A stretch of 64,000 nt of DNA from Enterovirga rhinocerotis (GTDB lineage Bacteria; Pseudomonadota; Alphaproteobacteria; Rhizobiales; Beijerinckiaceae), in NCBI RefSeq assembly GCF_004363955.1, contig NZ_SNZR01000011.1, forward strand, positions 1,302,001-1,366,000, read 5' to 3'. Shown here one piece after another: positions 48,260-57,528 of the stretch. The notes under the pieces were generated by a model that saw only the letters and a program-made list of their open reading frames with translations, did not search any database and was not told the DNA's origin. The translations under genes were made by a program, and so were the position numbers. Position 1 is the stretch's first letter. The number at the start of each line of letters is the position of its first letter.

Positions 48260-48565
48260 TCAGGCCGCGTTGCCCTTCATCCGCGTGTTGCACCTACTCC
48301 AGAATTGCGGCCATTTGAGCCCACCCGTCGCATTCTTCGACTTGGCGTCGCGCCACTCGCCCGCGCATTTGCGCATCCGCTCGCGGGCAGCCAGCTGGCC
48401 TGCCGTCGGCTCGCGCTTGGGCCGCGCGGCGCGGGGCGCTCGCGGGGCGGGGGCAGAGGTGCCAGGGGACGCGCCAGGCGACGCGCCGGTCTGGGCGGAG
48501 GCGGGGAGGGGCGTCGCCAGGATCAATCCGAGCGCCGACGCCGCGGCGAGAAGAACAGAACGCAT
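48260..48565 (-). CDS. PsiF-family secreted protein
   Basis: This 101-residue protein has a signal peptide (MRSVLLAAASALGLILATP, cleaved after ASA), an Ala/Pro/Arg-rich linker and a C-terminal PsiF-like module (MRKCAGEWRDAKSKN, GLKWPQFWSRCN) with two conserved cysteines. E. coli psiF is induced by phosphate starvation, but the molecular role is unknown. Start ATG 48565 was chosen for the signal peptide. Confidence 0.82.
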   Translation of the reverse strand: MRSVLLAAASALGLILATPLPASAQTGASPGASPGTSAPAPRAPRAARPKREPTAGQLAARERMRKCAGEWRDAKSKNATGGLKWPQFWSRCNTRMKGNAA

Positions 48566-48707
48566 CGAGAACCTCCGTTCATGCCCGGTCCGCGGGCAGC
48601 ACAACCTTGCAGGGAGTGCAGCGCGACGCAACGGTTGTACGCTTTCGCAGGCCTCGACATTTGTCTTAAATCCGGACACTGGCTCTGCCGACTTTCAGGA
48701 GGACTTC

Positions 48708-49415
48708 GTGGCTGCCCTGCCCGAGAACCCGATCGAGCTCTATTACTGGCCGACGCCGAACGGCTGGAAGATCTCCATCATGCTCGAGGAATGCGGGCTG
48801 CCCTACACCGTCAAAAGCGTGAATATCGGCAAGGGCGATCAGTTCTCTCGCGAGTTCCTCGCCATCTCGCCCAACGCCAAGATGCCGGCGATCGTCGACC
48901 CGGCGGGTCCGGACGGCGCCCCGATCTCGGTCTTCGAATCCGGCGCGATCCTGCAATATCTCGGGCGGAAGGCCGGCAAGTTCTACCCGGAGGAGGAGCG
49001 CGCGCGGGTCGAGGTCGAGCAATGGCTGTTCTGGCAGATGGCCGGCCTTGGGCCGATCGCTGGCCAGACGCACCATTTCCGGATCTATGCTCCCGAGCCC
49101 ATCCCCTACGCGGTCGACCGCTTCACCAACGAGACGAACCGGCTCTACGGGGTCCTGGACAAGCGGCTGTCGGACCGCGACTTCCTGGCCGGCGATTATT
49201 CGATCGCCGACATGGCGACCTATCCCTGGGCGAAGATGTGGCAGCGGCAGGGGCAGGACATCGCCCAGTTTCCGCATGTGCAGCGCTGGCTGGAGGCGAT
49301 CTCGGCGCGGCCCGCCGTGCAGCGCGGCGTCGCCGTCAATGCCGCGGATCGGAAGCTCAACGACATGACCGACCCGGCCGTGCGCTCGGTCCTCTTCGGG
49401 CAGCGCGCGCGCTGA
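48708..49415 (+). CDS. Glutathione S-transferase family protein (YfcG/YghU-like)
   Basis: The 235-residue product has a thioredoxin-fold N-terminal domain (IELYYWPTPNGWKISIMLEE, with FESGAILQYLG for the glutathione site) and a helical C-terminal domain (WLFWQMAGLGPIAGQTHHF). It resembles YfcG/YghU disulfide reductases. The GTG at 48708 is preceded by AGGAGGAC at ideal spacing. It is divergent from psiF. Confidence 0.9.
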   Translation: MAALPENPIELYYWPTPNGWKISIMLEECGLPYTVKSVNIGKGDQFSREFLAISPNAKMPAIVDPAGPDGAPISVFESGAILQYLGRKAGKFYPEEERARVEVEQWLFWQMAGLGPIAGQTHHFRIYAPEPIPYAVDRFTNETNRLYGVLDKRLSDRDFLAGDYSIADMATYPWAKMWQRQGQDIAQFPHVQRWLEAISARPAVQRGVAVNAADRKLNDMTDPAVRSVLFGQRAR

Positions 49416-49418
49416 CGC

Positions 49419-49859
49419 TCAGTCCCGGCCAGAGGGAAGGTGGCCCGCGATGTCGCCGCTCCGGCGCCAGGTCTCCGAGCCGCAGATCAGCCCGCCGAGC
49501 ACGCAGCCGCCGACCTCGAGTTCACCGCCCTTCGGCGTCAGCGTCGTGCGGTAGGTCCTGCCGTTCTCGGGATTGTACATCGAGGCCTGCCATCCGCCTT
49601 TGCCGTCCGGGCGGATGTCGCGCGACAGATCGAGCCCGACGATTGCGCGCTGGCGCAGCTTCGGGTCGGGGTTCTGGTCGTCCACTCCTCCGCCCTTGGC
49701 CCACAGGATGGTGGCGCAGAGCGCCCGGCCGCAGGACGCGATCCTGATCTTCGAGTCCCGTTCCTCGGTCATCCAGACCCCTGACGGGCCGTCCGCCGCC
49801 GAAGCAGCCGTTCCCGCCATTCCCGCGAATGCGATCGCGATCGCCCCGAACTGGCGCAT
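49419..49859 (-). CDS. DUF2147 family secreted protein
   Basis: This 146-residue protein has a signal peptide (MRQFGAIAIAFAGMAGTAASA). The DUF2147 beta-barrel domain shows SGVWMTEERDSKIRIASCG, LCATILWAKG, and GRTYRTTLTPKGGELEVGGCVLGGLICGS-type segments (read in parts). Function is unknown. It converges with the GST gene with only 3 bases between. Confidence 0.88.
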   Translation of the reverse strand: MRQFGAIAIAFAGMAGTAASAADGPSGVWMTEERDSKIRIASCGRALCATILWAKGGGVDDQNPDPKLRQRAIVGLDLSRDIRPDGKGGWQASMYNPENGRTYRTTLTPKGGELEVGGCVLGGLICGSETWRRSGDIAGHLPSGRD

Positions 49860-49966
49860 CGTCCTCTCCCCGCTGAACTCCGATCGGCGCGAGCCTCGCG
49901 GGCGAACGTGCAGGAATGATGGCGGCGCCGCGTCCGGTTCGAGACGGAGCCAGGCTGGCGGGAGCC

Positions 49967-49995
49967 TTGAGGGTGGCGCGGTGCGCCGCTATAGA
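49967..49995 (+). promoter_or_regulatory. ndk: Sigma-70-type promoter of ndk
   Basis: TTGAGG at 49967-49972 and TATAGA at 49990-49995 are separated by exactly 17 bases, placing the transcription start about 20 bases before the ndk ATG. It is the clearest housekeeping-type promoter in the window. Confidence 0.7.
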
Positions 49996-50024
49996 GCCGC
50001 ACCTCTCATAGGAACCGGATTTAC

Positions 50025-50447
50025 ATGGCCCGCGAACAGACCTTCTCCATCCTCAAGCCCGACGCGACGCGGCGCAACATCACGGGCGAGGTGAACGCCG
50101 TCATCGAGAAGGCGGGCCTGCGCATCGTCGCCCAGAAGCGCATCCTGATGAGCCGCAAGGAAGCCGAGACCTTCTACGGCGTCCACAAGGAGCGGCCGTT
50201 CTTCGGCGAACTCGTCGAGTTCATGACCTCCGGCCCCGTCGTCGTCCAGGTCCTCGAAGGCGAGAACGCCATCGCGACCTACCGTGAGGTGATGGGCGCG
50301 ACGAACCCGGCCAACGCCGCCGAGGGCACGATCCGCAAGCTCTTCGCCGAGTCGGTCGGCGAGAACACCGCCCATGGCTCGGATTCGGCCGAGAACGCCA
50401 AGATCGAGATCGCGCAGTTCTTCTCGGGCAACGAGATCGTCGGCTGA
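50025..50447 (+). CDS. ndk: Nucleoside diphosphate kinase
   Basis: Ndk transfers the gamma-phosphate between nucleoside triphosphates and diphosphates. The 140-residue protein starts [13 protein letters not shown] and has the phospho-accepting His117 in [10 protein letters not shown]-type context ([16 protein letters not shown]). It is monocistronic, with its own promoter and a terminator shared with the converging patatin gene. Confidence 0.97.
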   Translation: MAREQTFSILKPDATRRNITGEVNAVIEKAGLRIVAQKRILMSRKEAETFYGVHKERPFFGELVEFMTSGPVVVQVLEGENAIATYREVMGATNPANAAEGTIRKLFAESVGENTAHGSDSAENAKIEIAQFFSGNEIVG

Positions 50448-50479
50448 CGCCGTTCGTCACGCTGCACGTTTCGAAAATC

Positions 50480-50512
50480 GAAGGCCGCCGGCTCGCTCAG
50501 CCGGCGGCCTTC
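50480..50512. terminator. Terminator-like palindrome shared by ndk and the patatin gene
   Basis: A perfect 14-bp stem (50480-50493 with 50499-50512) around CGCTC lies 32 bases after ndk. On the patatin side, the arm 50499-50512 is within the last codons and stop, so the coding end is part of the palindrome. A short A-run precedes it. Confidence 0.7.
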
Positions 50513-51507
50513 GCATGTCGGGACCCGTCTTCCCCGAGCCAGGCGCTCGCCGCCTTGCGTCCGGCTTGGTGCAGGTCCGTGAGGAACGAGCGGTCGAGAT
50601 CGGCGGCACTGCGGCGGCTGAGGTCCGGATACCAATCCTCCGCGCTGACGTGGTCGATCGTCAGAGCCTGGATCCGCCGGGCGGCCTCCGACCGCACCGT
50701 CTCCTCGGCGCTGAGACGCTGAAGCGCTGAAATCGCTTCCAGCTCGTGCTGCAGCGCGGCGTTGAAGGTGATCTGACTGATGCGCTTGACGATGCCGGGC
50801 GAGGTCGTGGGGCGGTCGTCGCCGCTGGTCGGCACGATCTGAACGAGGAGAATCCGGCTGGATTTAGCCGCCTCGACCAGAGGCAGCAGCGGCGGATTGG
50901 CCGCGTAGCCGCCGTCCCAGTAGCTCTCGCCATCGATCGTCACGGCCTGGTGCAGCATGGGCAGGCAGGCCGAGGCGAGGACGACGTCGACCGAGACCTC
51001 GTCCTCGCGGAAGATGCGCGACGAGCCGTCGGCGACGCGGGTCGCCGAGATCAGGAGGCGTGTCGTCGGCTCCGCCCTGAGCGCGTCGAAATCGACGTGG
51101 GCGAGGAGCAGCTCCCTCAACGGATTGAGGTTGAAGGGATTGAGCTGATACGGCGACAGGAGGCGGGTCGACAGGTCCAGGGCGAGGCCGCTGCGCGAGG
51201 AGGCCCGAAAGAAGCTCGACGCCGCGTCACGCCCGAGCGCCGTCCAGAACCGCTCGAGGGCCTCTCGCGCGCCCTCCCGGCCGCCGACCCGCAGGCCGTG
51301 AGCCACCAGGACGCCGTTGACCGCGCCCGCGCTCGCGCCGCTGACGGCGTCGAAATCGATCGCCGGCTCTTCGAGAATCCGGTCGAGCATGCCCCAGGTG
51401 AAGGCGCCGAAAGCGCCCCCGCCCTGAAGCGCCAGGGAAAGTCGGGTTGAGGTCGGAAGGGACGTGGCTCGCGCCGCCGTCGCCCGCCTGAGCAGGTTCG
51501 AGATCAC
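50497..51507 (-). CDS. Patatin-like phospholipase family protein
   Basis: The 336-residue product has the oxyanion-hole glycines ([15 protein letters not shown]), the catalytic Ser in GASAG ([11 protein letters not shown]) and the catalytic Asp in DGGYAANPP. It is a probable lipid acyl hydrolase. GTG 51507 is used because upstream ATGs would overlap the divergent pyrF; no good ribosome site is seen. Its last codons form one arm of a terminator palindrome. Confidence 0.88.
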   Translation of the reverse strand: MISNLLRRATAARATSLPTSTRLSLALQGGGAFGAFTWGMLDRILEEPAIDFDAVSGASAGAVNGVLVAHGLRVGGREGAREALERFWTALGRDAASSFFRASSRSGLALDLSTRLLSPYQLNPFNLNPLRELLLAHVDFDALRAEPTTRLLISATRVADGSSRIFREDEVSVDVVLASACLPMLHQAVTIDGESYWDGGYAANPPLLPLVEAAKSSRILLVQIVPTSGDDRPTTSPGIVKRISQITFNAALQHELEAISALQRLSAEETVRSEAARRIQALTIDHVSAEDWYPDLSRRSAADLDRSFLTDLHQAGRKAASAWLGEDGSRHAKAAG

Positions 51508-51628
51508 CGATCGGATTTGTGCACTGCAACAAATGCTTTCAACCCCTCCCGGGAGACGCAACGTCGCACACAGGCAACGCCCCGCGAGGCCTTGACCTCG
51601 CGCCGCGTTCGCTGGAAGCGGATGCACC

Positions 51629-52348
51629 ATGCCGAAATCGACGACGACAGCGGACAAGCCTTCCGGCGGCCTCATCGTAGCGCTGGACGTTCCCACCATC
51701 CGGGACGCCGAACGATTGGCCGAGAGGCTCGGGGACTTGCGACCCGTCTTCAAGATCGGCCACCAGCTCGCCTATACCGGCGGCCTCGCCCTCGCCGAGA
51801 AGCTGATCCGTGCCGGCCAGGAGGTGTTTCTCGACCTCAAGCTGCACGACATCCCGAGGACGGTCGAAGAAGGCGTGCGCTCGCTCGCCGGGTTCGGGGC
51901 GACCTTCCTGACCGTCCATGCCTATCCGCAGACCATGCGTGCGGCCATCGCGGGGCGCGGGGAATCCGGGCTGAAGCTTCTCGCCGTCACCGTGCTCACG
52001 TCGATGGACGAGGAGGATGCGAAAGCCGCCGGCTACGCCAAGGGTGTCGCCACTCTCGTCGACGAGCGGGCCGCCGATGGCGACGCGGCCGGCATCGACG
52101 GCCTCGTCTGCTCGCCGATGGAGGTCGCCTCTCTGCGCAAGCTGGTGGGGCAGCGCCGGAGCCTCGTCGTTCCCGGCACAAGACCGGCCGGAGCCGCGGC
52201 GGGGGACCAGAAGCGGGTCCGTACGCCGGCCGAGGCGATGCGCGACGGCGCCGATTATCTCGTGATGGGCCGGCCGATCACCGGGGCCGCCGATCCCGTC
52301 GCGGCGGCGCGGGCGATCCTGGCCGAAATGCAAGCGGAGCGGACATGA
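51629..52348 (+). CDS. pyrF: Orotidine 5'-phosphate decarboxylase
   Basis: PyrF makes UMP from OMP. The 239-residue protein has [13 protein letters not shown] at the N-terminus, the catalytic [18 protein letters not shown] and PGTRPAG near the phosphate site. Its TGA overlaps the pyrE ATG (ATGA). Confidence 0.96.
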   Translation: MPKSTTTADKPSGGLIVALDVPTIRDAERLAERLGDLRPVFKIGHQLAYTGGLALAEKLIRAGQEVFLDLKLHDIPRTVEEGVRSLAGFGATFLTVHAYPQTMRAAIAGRGESGLKLLAVTVLTSMDEEDAKAAGYAKGVATLVDERAADGDAAGIDGLVCSPMEVASLRKLVGQRRSLVVPGTRPAGAAAGDQKRVRTPAEAMRDGADYLVMGRPITGAADPVAAARAILAEMQAERT

Positions 52349-53046
52349 CCCAGGGCCTGAGCTTTCCCGATCCCAAGACCATGGCCGAGATGACGGCCCG
52401 GATGCTGTTCGAGGTGGAGGCCGTCCGCTTCTACGAAGGCGGCAAGCCCTTCATCTTCACATCCGGCTGGGCGAGCCCGGTCTATATCGATTGCCGCCGG
52501 CTGATCTCCTTTCCGCGCGTGCGGCAGACCCTGATCGATTTCGGCGCCGCGACGACATTGCGCAACGCGGGCTTCGAGCAGTTCGACGTCGTGGCCGGCG
52601 GCGAGACGGCCGGCATCCCCTTCGCGGCCTGGATGGCCGACCGGCTGATGCTGCCGATGCAGTATATCCGCAAGAAGCCCAAGGGGTTCGGCCGCAACGC
52701 CCAGATCGAGGGCCATGTCGTCGAGGGGCAGCGCACGCTCCTCGTCGAGGACCTGACGACGGACGGACGCAGCAAGGTCGTCTTCGCCAAGGCGCTGCGC
52801 GAGGCGGGAGCCCAGGTCGAGCACATCTTCGTCGTGTTCTACTATTCGATCTTCAAGGAGTCGCAGGGCATCCTCGACGATATGGGGGTCAAGCTGCACC
52901 ACCTCGCGACCTGGTGGGACGTGCTGGAAGCGGCGAAGGCCGGCGGCAGGTTCGACGCGCCGGTTCTGAAGGAGGTGGAATCCTTCCTCCACGATCCCGC
53001 CGGCTGGTCGAAGGCGAATGGCGGCATCGAGAAGGCGCCGGGTTGA
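52345..53046 (+). CDS. pyrE: Orotate phosphoribosyltransferase
   Basis: PyrE joins orotate to PRPP. The 233-residue protein has [25 protein letters not shown] and the PRPP-binding [17 protein letters not shown] 52345 overlaps pyrF, and the stop overlaps a TTG start of pyrD, so pyrF-pyrE-pyrD form a translationally coupled pyrimidine operon. Confidence 0.96.
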   Translation: MTQGLSFPDPKTMAEMTARMLFEVEAVRFYEGGKPFIFTSGWASPVYIDCRRLISFPRVRQTLIDFGAATTLRNAGFEQFDVVAGGETAGIPFAAWMADRLMLPMQYIRKKPKGFGRNAQIEGHVVEGQRTLLVEDLTTDGRSKVVFAKALREAGAQVEHIFVVFYYSIFKESQGILDDMGVKLHHLATWWDVLEAAKAGGRFDAPVLKEVESFLHDPAGWSKANGGIEKAPG

Positions 53047-54113
53047 TCGACACGCTCTACCGCCTCGCGCGGCCGCTGATCTTCCGGCTCGATCCGGAGC
53101 GCGCGCACAGGCTCGCCATCCGCGCTCTCGCCACGGGGCTGGCAGGCTCGGGGCGGGCATCGGACGACGCGATCCTGCGCTCGACGCTGTGGGGTCGGGA
53201 GATCGCGAACCCGATCGGGCTCGCCGCCGGCTTCGACAAGCATGCGGAGGCGATCGGGGGCTGCCTCGCGCTCGGCTTCGGCTTCGTGGAGATCGGGACG
53301 GTCACGCCGAGGCCCCAGCCGGGCAACGCCAAGCCGCGCCTGTTCCGGCTGACCGAGGACGAGGCCGTCATCAACCGCGCGGGCTTCAACAGCGAGGGGC
53401 TCGACGCCTATCGCCGCCGCTTCGCAAAGCGCCCGACCGGACAGGGGCTCGTCGGGGCGAATGTCGGCAAGAACAAGGACACCGCCGACGAGGTGTCCGA
53501 CTTCGTGGCCGGGATCGAGGCCACGGCGGCGCTCGCCGATTATCTCGTGATAAACGTGTCCTCGCCGAACACGCCGGGCCTGCGCGACCTCCAGAGCCGC
53601 CTCTCGATGGAGCGCCTGATCCGCGCCTGCCAGGAGGCGCGGCAGCGCGCCGTGTCCGACGGGACGAGCCTGCCGCCGCTCCTCGTGAAGATCGCCCCCG
53701 ACCTCGACGAGGCGGGCCTCGCGGATGCCGCGGAGGTGGCTCTTGCGACGGGGCTCGACGGCCTGATCATGGGCAACACCACGATCTCGCGACCTGCCTC
53801 CCTCATAAACTCCCACAGGACGGAGACGGGCGGCCTCTCGGGCAAGCCGCTCCGCGATCTCGCGGCCGAACGGCTCGCCACCCTGTACCGCCTGACGGGA
53901 GGGCGCATACCGCTGATCGGGGCCGGCGGCATCGCCTCGGGTGCCGATGCCTATGCCCGGATCCGGGCGGGCGCCTCGGTCGTCCAGCTCTACTCGGCGC
54001 TCGTCTACGAAGGTCCGGGCCTGCCGGCCCGCATCAAGCGGGACCTCGCGGCGCTCCTCCGGAGAGACGGTTTCGGCGCGCTCTCGGACGCGATCGGCGC
54101 GGATCACCGCTGA
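53043..54113 (+). CDS. pyrD: Dihydroorotate dehydrogenase (quinone)
   Basis: This is a class 2, membrane-associated enzyme that oxidises dihydroorotate with FMN and quinone. The 356-residue protein has the N-terminal helical extension ([19 protein letters not shown]), [13 protein letters not shown], the catalytic serine region [14 protein letters not shown] and [12 protein letters not shown]. The TTG at 53043 overlaps the pyrE stop (TTGA). Confidence 0.95.
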   Translation: MIDTLYRLARPLIFRLDPERAHRLAIRALATGLAGSGRASDDAILRSTLWGREIANPIGLAAGFDKHAEAIGGCLALGFGFVEIGTVTPRPQPGNAKPRLFRLTEDEAVINRAGFNSEGLDAYRRRFAKRPTGQGLVGANVGKNKDTADEVSDFVAGIEATAALADYLVINVSSPNTPGLRDLQSRLSMERLIRACQEARQRAVSDGTSLPPLLVKIAPDLDEAGLADAAEVALATGLDGLIMGNTTISRPASLINSHRTETGGLSGKPLRDLAAERLATLYRLTGGRIPLIGAGGIASGADAYARIRAGASVVQLYSALVYEGPGLPARIKRDLAALLRRDGFGALSDAIGADHR

Positions 54114-54177
54114 GAGCCGGCGGTAAACGACAGACGACCCCCGACCAAAGACGGTTTTGCCTCGTCCCGAACGCCGT

Positions 54178-54196
54178 GCTCTGTTGATGACAGAGC
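54178..54196. promoter_or_regulatory. Perfect 19-bp palindrome upstream of the sugar ABC operon
   Basis: GCTCTGT (54178-54184) and ACAGAGC (54190-54196) flank TGATG, 38 bases before the binding-protein start. It has the shape of a repressor operator (LacI- or GntR-like) and lies where a promoter would be blocked. No regulator gene is adjacent. Confidence 0.5.
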
Positions 54197-54234
54197 CGCG
54201 TGCCAGCGGCCGGACATGTCTGGGAGGACCTGGG

Positions 54235-55608
54235 ATGGCTCGTTTGGTCGTTGCCGCCTTGGCGGCCGGATCCCTCTTCGCGTCTGTGCTTCCCGCCTTT
54301 GCGCAGCAGAGCATCACCGTCTGGTTCAGCAAAGGCTTCTACCGGTCCGAGGACGAGGCGCTCTGGGCCGCGATCAAGAAATTCGAGACGAAGACAGGGA
54401 TCAAGGTCGAGCTCTCGCAATACGCGATCCAGGACATGATCCCGAAGACCGTGGCGGCGCTCGATTCCGGCGCGCCCCCGGATGTCGGCTATGCCGATAC
54501 CTACAACAATCAGGCGGCCGGCAAATGGGCCTCCGAAGGGAAGCTCGAGGACCTGACGGACATCCTGAAGCCGATGATGTCCCGCTTCGCCCCGAGCACG
54601 GTCGAGCACACCTTCCTCTCCAACGAGCAGACGAAGAAGAAGGCCTATTACGGCTTCCCCATGAAGCAGCAGTCTCTGCACGTGCAGATCTGGGGCGACA
54701 TGCTCGAGCGGGCCGGCTTCAAGCCGTCCGACATTCCGAAGGATTGGAAGGGCTACTGGTCCTTCTGGTGCGAGAAGGTCCAGCCGGCCTATCGCAAGGC
54801 GTCCGGCACGCGGGCCTACGGCATCGGCGCACCGATGGGCGTCGAATCGACCGACAGCTTCCAGTCCTTCTACGCCTTCCTGGACGCCTATGACGCGAAG
54901 CTCGTCGACAGCGAGGGCAAACTGCTGGTCGACGATCCGAAGACGCGGCAGGGCGTCGTCAACGCCCTCCGGGACTACACGGAGGTCTATACGAAGGGCT
55001 GCACCCCGCCGTCCTCGACGACCTGGAAGGACCCCGACAACAACGTCGCCTTCCACAACCGCACGACCGTGATGACGCATAACTTCACGATCTCGATCGC
55101 GGCCAAGTGGTACGAGGATTCGGTCAATCCGAGCCTGACCCAGGAACAGCGCGACGCGGCCAAGAAGGCCTATGAAGAGACGATCATCACCGCCTCGTTC
55201 CCGAACCGGCCGGACGGCAAGCCGATGACATATCGTGCCGACGTCAAGCATGGGGTCGTCTTCGCCCAGGCCAAGAACAAGGCCGGCGCGAAGGAGTTCG
55301 TGAAGTTCATCATGGAGGAGGAGAACCTCCGGCCCTATATCGAGGGCGCGCTCGGACGCTGGTTCCCGGTGACGAAGGAAAGCCAGGAAAGCCCGTTCTG
55401 GCAGGCCGACAAGCACCGCAAGGCGGTCTACAACCAGTTCAAGTCCGGCACCGAGCCGTTCGACTACGTGAAGAACTTCAAGTTCACGATCCTCAACAAC
55501 GAGAACGTCTTCGCCAAGGCCATGAACAGGGTCGTCAGCGAGAAGGTGCCCGTGGAGAAGGCGGCCGACGAGATGCTGGCGCGGATCAAGCAGGTCGCCG
55601 GTCAATAG
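54235..55608 (+). CDS. Carbohydrate ABC transporter substrate-binding protein
   Basis: This 457-residue periplasmic protein of the family 1 (CUT1) type has a signal peptide (MARLVVAALAAGSLFASVLP, cleaved after AFA). It shows KGFYRSEDEALWAAIKKFE, GAPPDVGYADTYN and a C-terminal hinge region. A GGGAGGACC site precedes ATG 54235. It leads an operon with two permeases but no ATPase. The sugar is unknown. Confidence 0.92.
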   Translation: MARLVVAALAAGSLFASVLPAFAQQSITVWFSKGFYRSEDEALWAAIKKFETKTGIKVELSQYAIQDMIPKTVAALDSGAPPDVGYADTYNNQAAGKWASEGKLEDLTDILKPMMSRFAPSTVEHTFLSNEQTKKKAYYGFPMKQQSLHVQIWGDMLERAGFKPSDIPKDWKGYWSFWCEKVQPAYRKASGTRAYGIGAPMGVESTDSFQSFYAFLDAYDAKLVDSEGKLLVDDPKTRQGVVNALRDYTEVYTKGCTPPSSTTWKDPDNNVAFHNRTTVMTHNFTISIAAKWYEDSVNPSLTQEQRDAAKKAYEETIITASFPNRPDGKPMTYRADVKHGVVFAQAKNKAGAKEFVKFIMEEENLRPYIEGALGRWFPVTKESQESPFWQADKHRKAVYNQFKSGTEPFDYVKNFKFTILNNENVFAKAMNRVVSEKVPVEKAADEMLARIKQVAGQ

Positions 55609-55618
55609 AGGTCGGCGC

Positions 55619-55639
55619 GGTCGCCCCTAAGGGGCGACC
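55619..55639 (+). promoter_or_regulatory. Intercistronic hairpin after the binding-protein gene
   Basis: GGTCGCCCC pairs perfectly with GGGGCGACC around TAA. Hairpins at this place commonly protect the binding-protein mRNA and lower permease expression. Confidence 0.6.
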
Positions 55640-55661
55640 CTCGAACAAGGGAGAGCCGGGG

Positions 55662-56540
55662 ATGACGGCATCGGCGCTCGCGGCGGAGGACGGCGTATCT
55701 GCGCCTGCGAAACCTCCCGGCCGGCTCTCCTCATGGCAGGTATGGGGGGCGATCCTGATCGCACCCTACCTGCTCGTCTTCCTGCTCTTCGTCGTCTACC
55801 CGGTCGGCTACGGGCTCTGGCTTGCGCGCCACCCGGTCAGCTACGTGCACCTCTTCGAAGATCCGATCTTCAAGGGCACGGTCGTCAACACGTTGATCTT
55901 CCTGATCGTGGGGATCAACCTGAAGATGTTCCTGGCGCTGCTGCTCTCCGGGTTCTTCATGAACCAGCGCGTCTGGATCCGCTGGCTGTCGGTTCTCTTC
56001 ATCCTCCCCTGGGCGGTGCCGTCCATCCCGACGATCCTGTCGGTCCGCTTCATGCTGAACCCCGAATGGGGCGTCGTGAACCAGCTCATCTTCAAGCTGA
56101 CCGCCGAGGACGGCCCCAACTGGCTCAACGACCCGCGCCTCGCGCTGACCTTCGCGATCGCCGTCCACATCTGGAAGTCGCTGCCGTTCTGGACGCTGAT
56201 CCTGCTCGCCGGGCGGCTTGCGATCTCGAACGACCTCTACGAGGCCGCTTCGGTCGATGGGGCGTCCTCCGTGCAGAAGTTCACCTACATCACCTGGCCG
56301 TCCATGCGGACGCTCTACGTGACCTGCACGATCCTCTCGATGATCTGGACGCTGGGAGACTTCAACAGCGTCTACCTACTCACGGGCGGGGGACCCGCGG
56401 ACCTGACCCACGTCCTCGCGACACTCGGCATCCGCTATCTGCGGCTCGATCAGGTCGATCTCTCGATGGCCGCCGTCGTCTGCGCCATGCCGCTCGTCCT
56501 GCCGCTCGTCTGGTACCTGATGGGGAGGCTGTCGAAATGA
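55662..56540 (+). CDS. Sugar ABC transporter permease (MalF type)
   Basis: The 292-residue inner-membrane protein has six hydrophobic segments and the ATPase-contact EAA motif YEAASVDGASSVQKFTYITWP (read as EAASVDGASS and ITWP). Its ATGA overlaps the next permease gene. It pairs with that protein to form the channel. Confidence 0.93.
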   Translation: MTASALAAEDGVSAPAKPPGRLSSWQVWGAILIAPYLLVFLLFVVYPVGYGLWLARHPVSYVHLFEDPIFKGTVVNTLIFLIVGINLKMFLALLLSGFFMNQRVWIRWLSVLFILPWAVPSIPTILSVRFMLNPEWGVVNQLIFKLTAEDGPNWLNDPRLALTFAIAVHIWKSLPFWTLILLAGRLAISNDLYEAASVDGASSVQKFTYITWPSMRTLYVTCTILSMIWTLGDFNSVYLLTGGGPADLTHVLATLGIRYLRLDQVDLSMAAVVCAMPLVLPLVWYLMGRLSK

Positions 56541-57445
56541 GTGCGACGATGGCCGCCGCCAAGACCCCAGGCCGAGCTTCTTCCGACGCGGAGCCGCCGC
56601 GGAACTGGTTTCGGGAGATCGGCACCGACGCCAAGCTCCTCCTGATCGGCATCCCGGTCGCGATCTGGACGCTTCTGCCGATCTATCACCTGTTCCTGTT
56701 CGCGATCTCGCCGAAGCAGGACGCGTTTTCAGGCCAGCTCTTCCCCACCAATCCGACGCTGAACAACTTCAGGATCGTGTTCGGCGAGAAGCACTACTTC
56801 CTCTCGCATTTCTGGCAGCAGCTCTGGAACTCGACCCTCATCGCGGCGGCGACGGGTATCCTGACGCTCCTGATCGCCACCTCGGCGGCCTTCGCGATCA
56901 GTCGCCTGAAGGTGAGGGGAGGGCGGACGGTGATGAACCTCGCCCTCTTCACCTATTTCATCCCGGCGGCCTTCCTCGCCGTCCCGATGTACAAGACGAT
57001 GGGGGCCTACGGGCTCCTCAACTCGCACTGGGCGCTGATCCTCGCGATGGTCACGATCGCGAGCCCCTATGCGATCTGGGTGCTGAAACAGGCGTCCGAC
57101 AAGCTGCCCTACGAACTCGACGAGGCCGCGGTGATGGACGGGGCGTCGCCGCTCCAGCTCTTCCGCCTGGTCTACATCCCGCTGATGCTGCCTTCGCTCG
57201 TCGCCGTCGGCATCTACGCGGTGCTGCTGGCGTGGAACGAGTACCTTTTCGCCTTCCTGCTCCTGTCCGGGGACCGACAGGTGACGCTGCCCGTGGCGCT
57301 CGGCAACTTCCTCGCGGCCGATGACAGCCCCTGGGAACTGCTGATGGCGACCGGGCTCATCTATGCGCTCCCGCCCGCCGCGATCTACTACGTCTTCAAG
57401 CGCTACATGGTGGGCGGCTTGACGGCAGGCGCCGTCAAGAGCTGA
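56537..57445 (+). CDS. Sugar ABC transporter permease (MalG type)
   Basis: The 302-residue inner-membrane protein has six hydrophobic segments and the EAA motif DEAAVMDGASPLQLF, with AWNEYLFAFLLL downstream. A cytosolic N-terminal stretch of about 30 residues precedes the first helix. No ATPase gene follows; the next gene is on the opposite strand. Confidence 0.93.
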   Translation: MSATMAAAKTPGRASSDAEPPRNWFREIGTDAKLLLIGIPVAIWTLLPIYHLFLFAISPKQDAFSGQLFPTNPTLNNFRIVFGEKHYFLSHFWQQLWNSTLIAAATGILTLLIATSAAFAISRLKVRGGRTVMNLALFTYFIPAAFLAVPMYKTMGAYGLLNSHWALILAMVTIASPYAIWVLKQASDKLPYELDEAAVMDGASPLQLFRLVYIPLMLPSLVAVGIYAVLLAWNEYLFAFLLLSGDRQVTLPVALGNFLAADDSPWELLMATGLIYALPPAAIYYVFKRYMVGGLTAGAVKS

Positions 57446-57528
57446 GCCGGGGAGGGCAGTCCGCGCGAGCCCCGCCCGACGAGAGCGTCGGCGGGCTGGG
57501 CCTGCAGCCTATCCGCGGACAGTACTGC

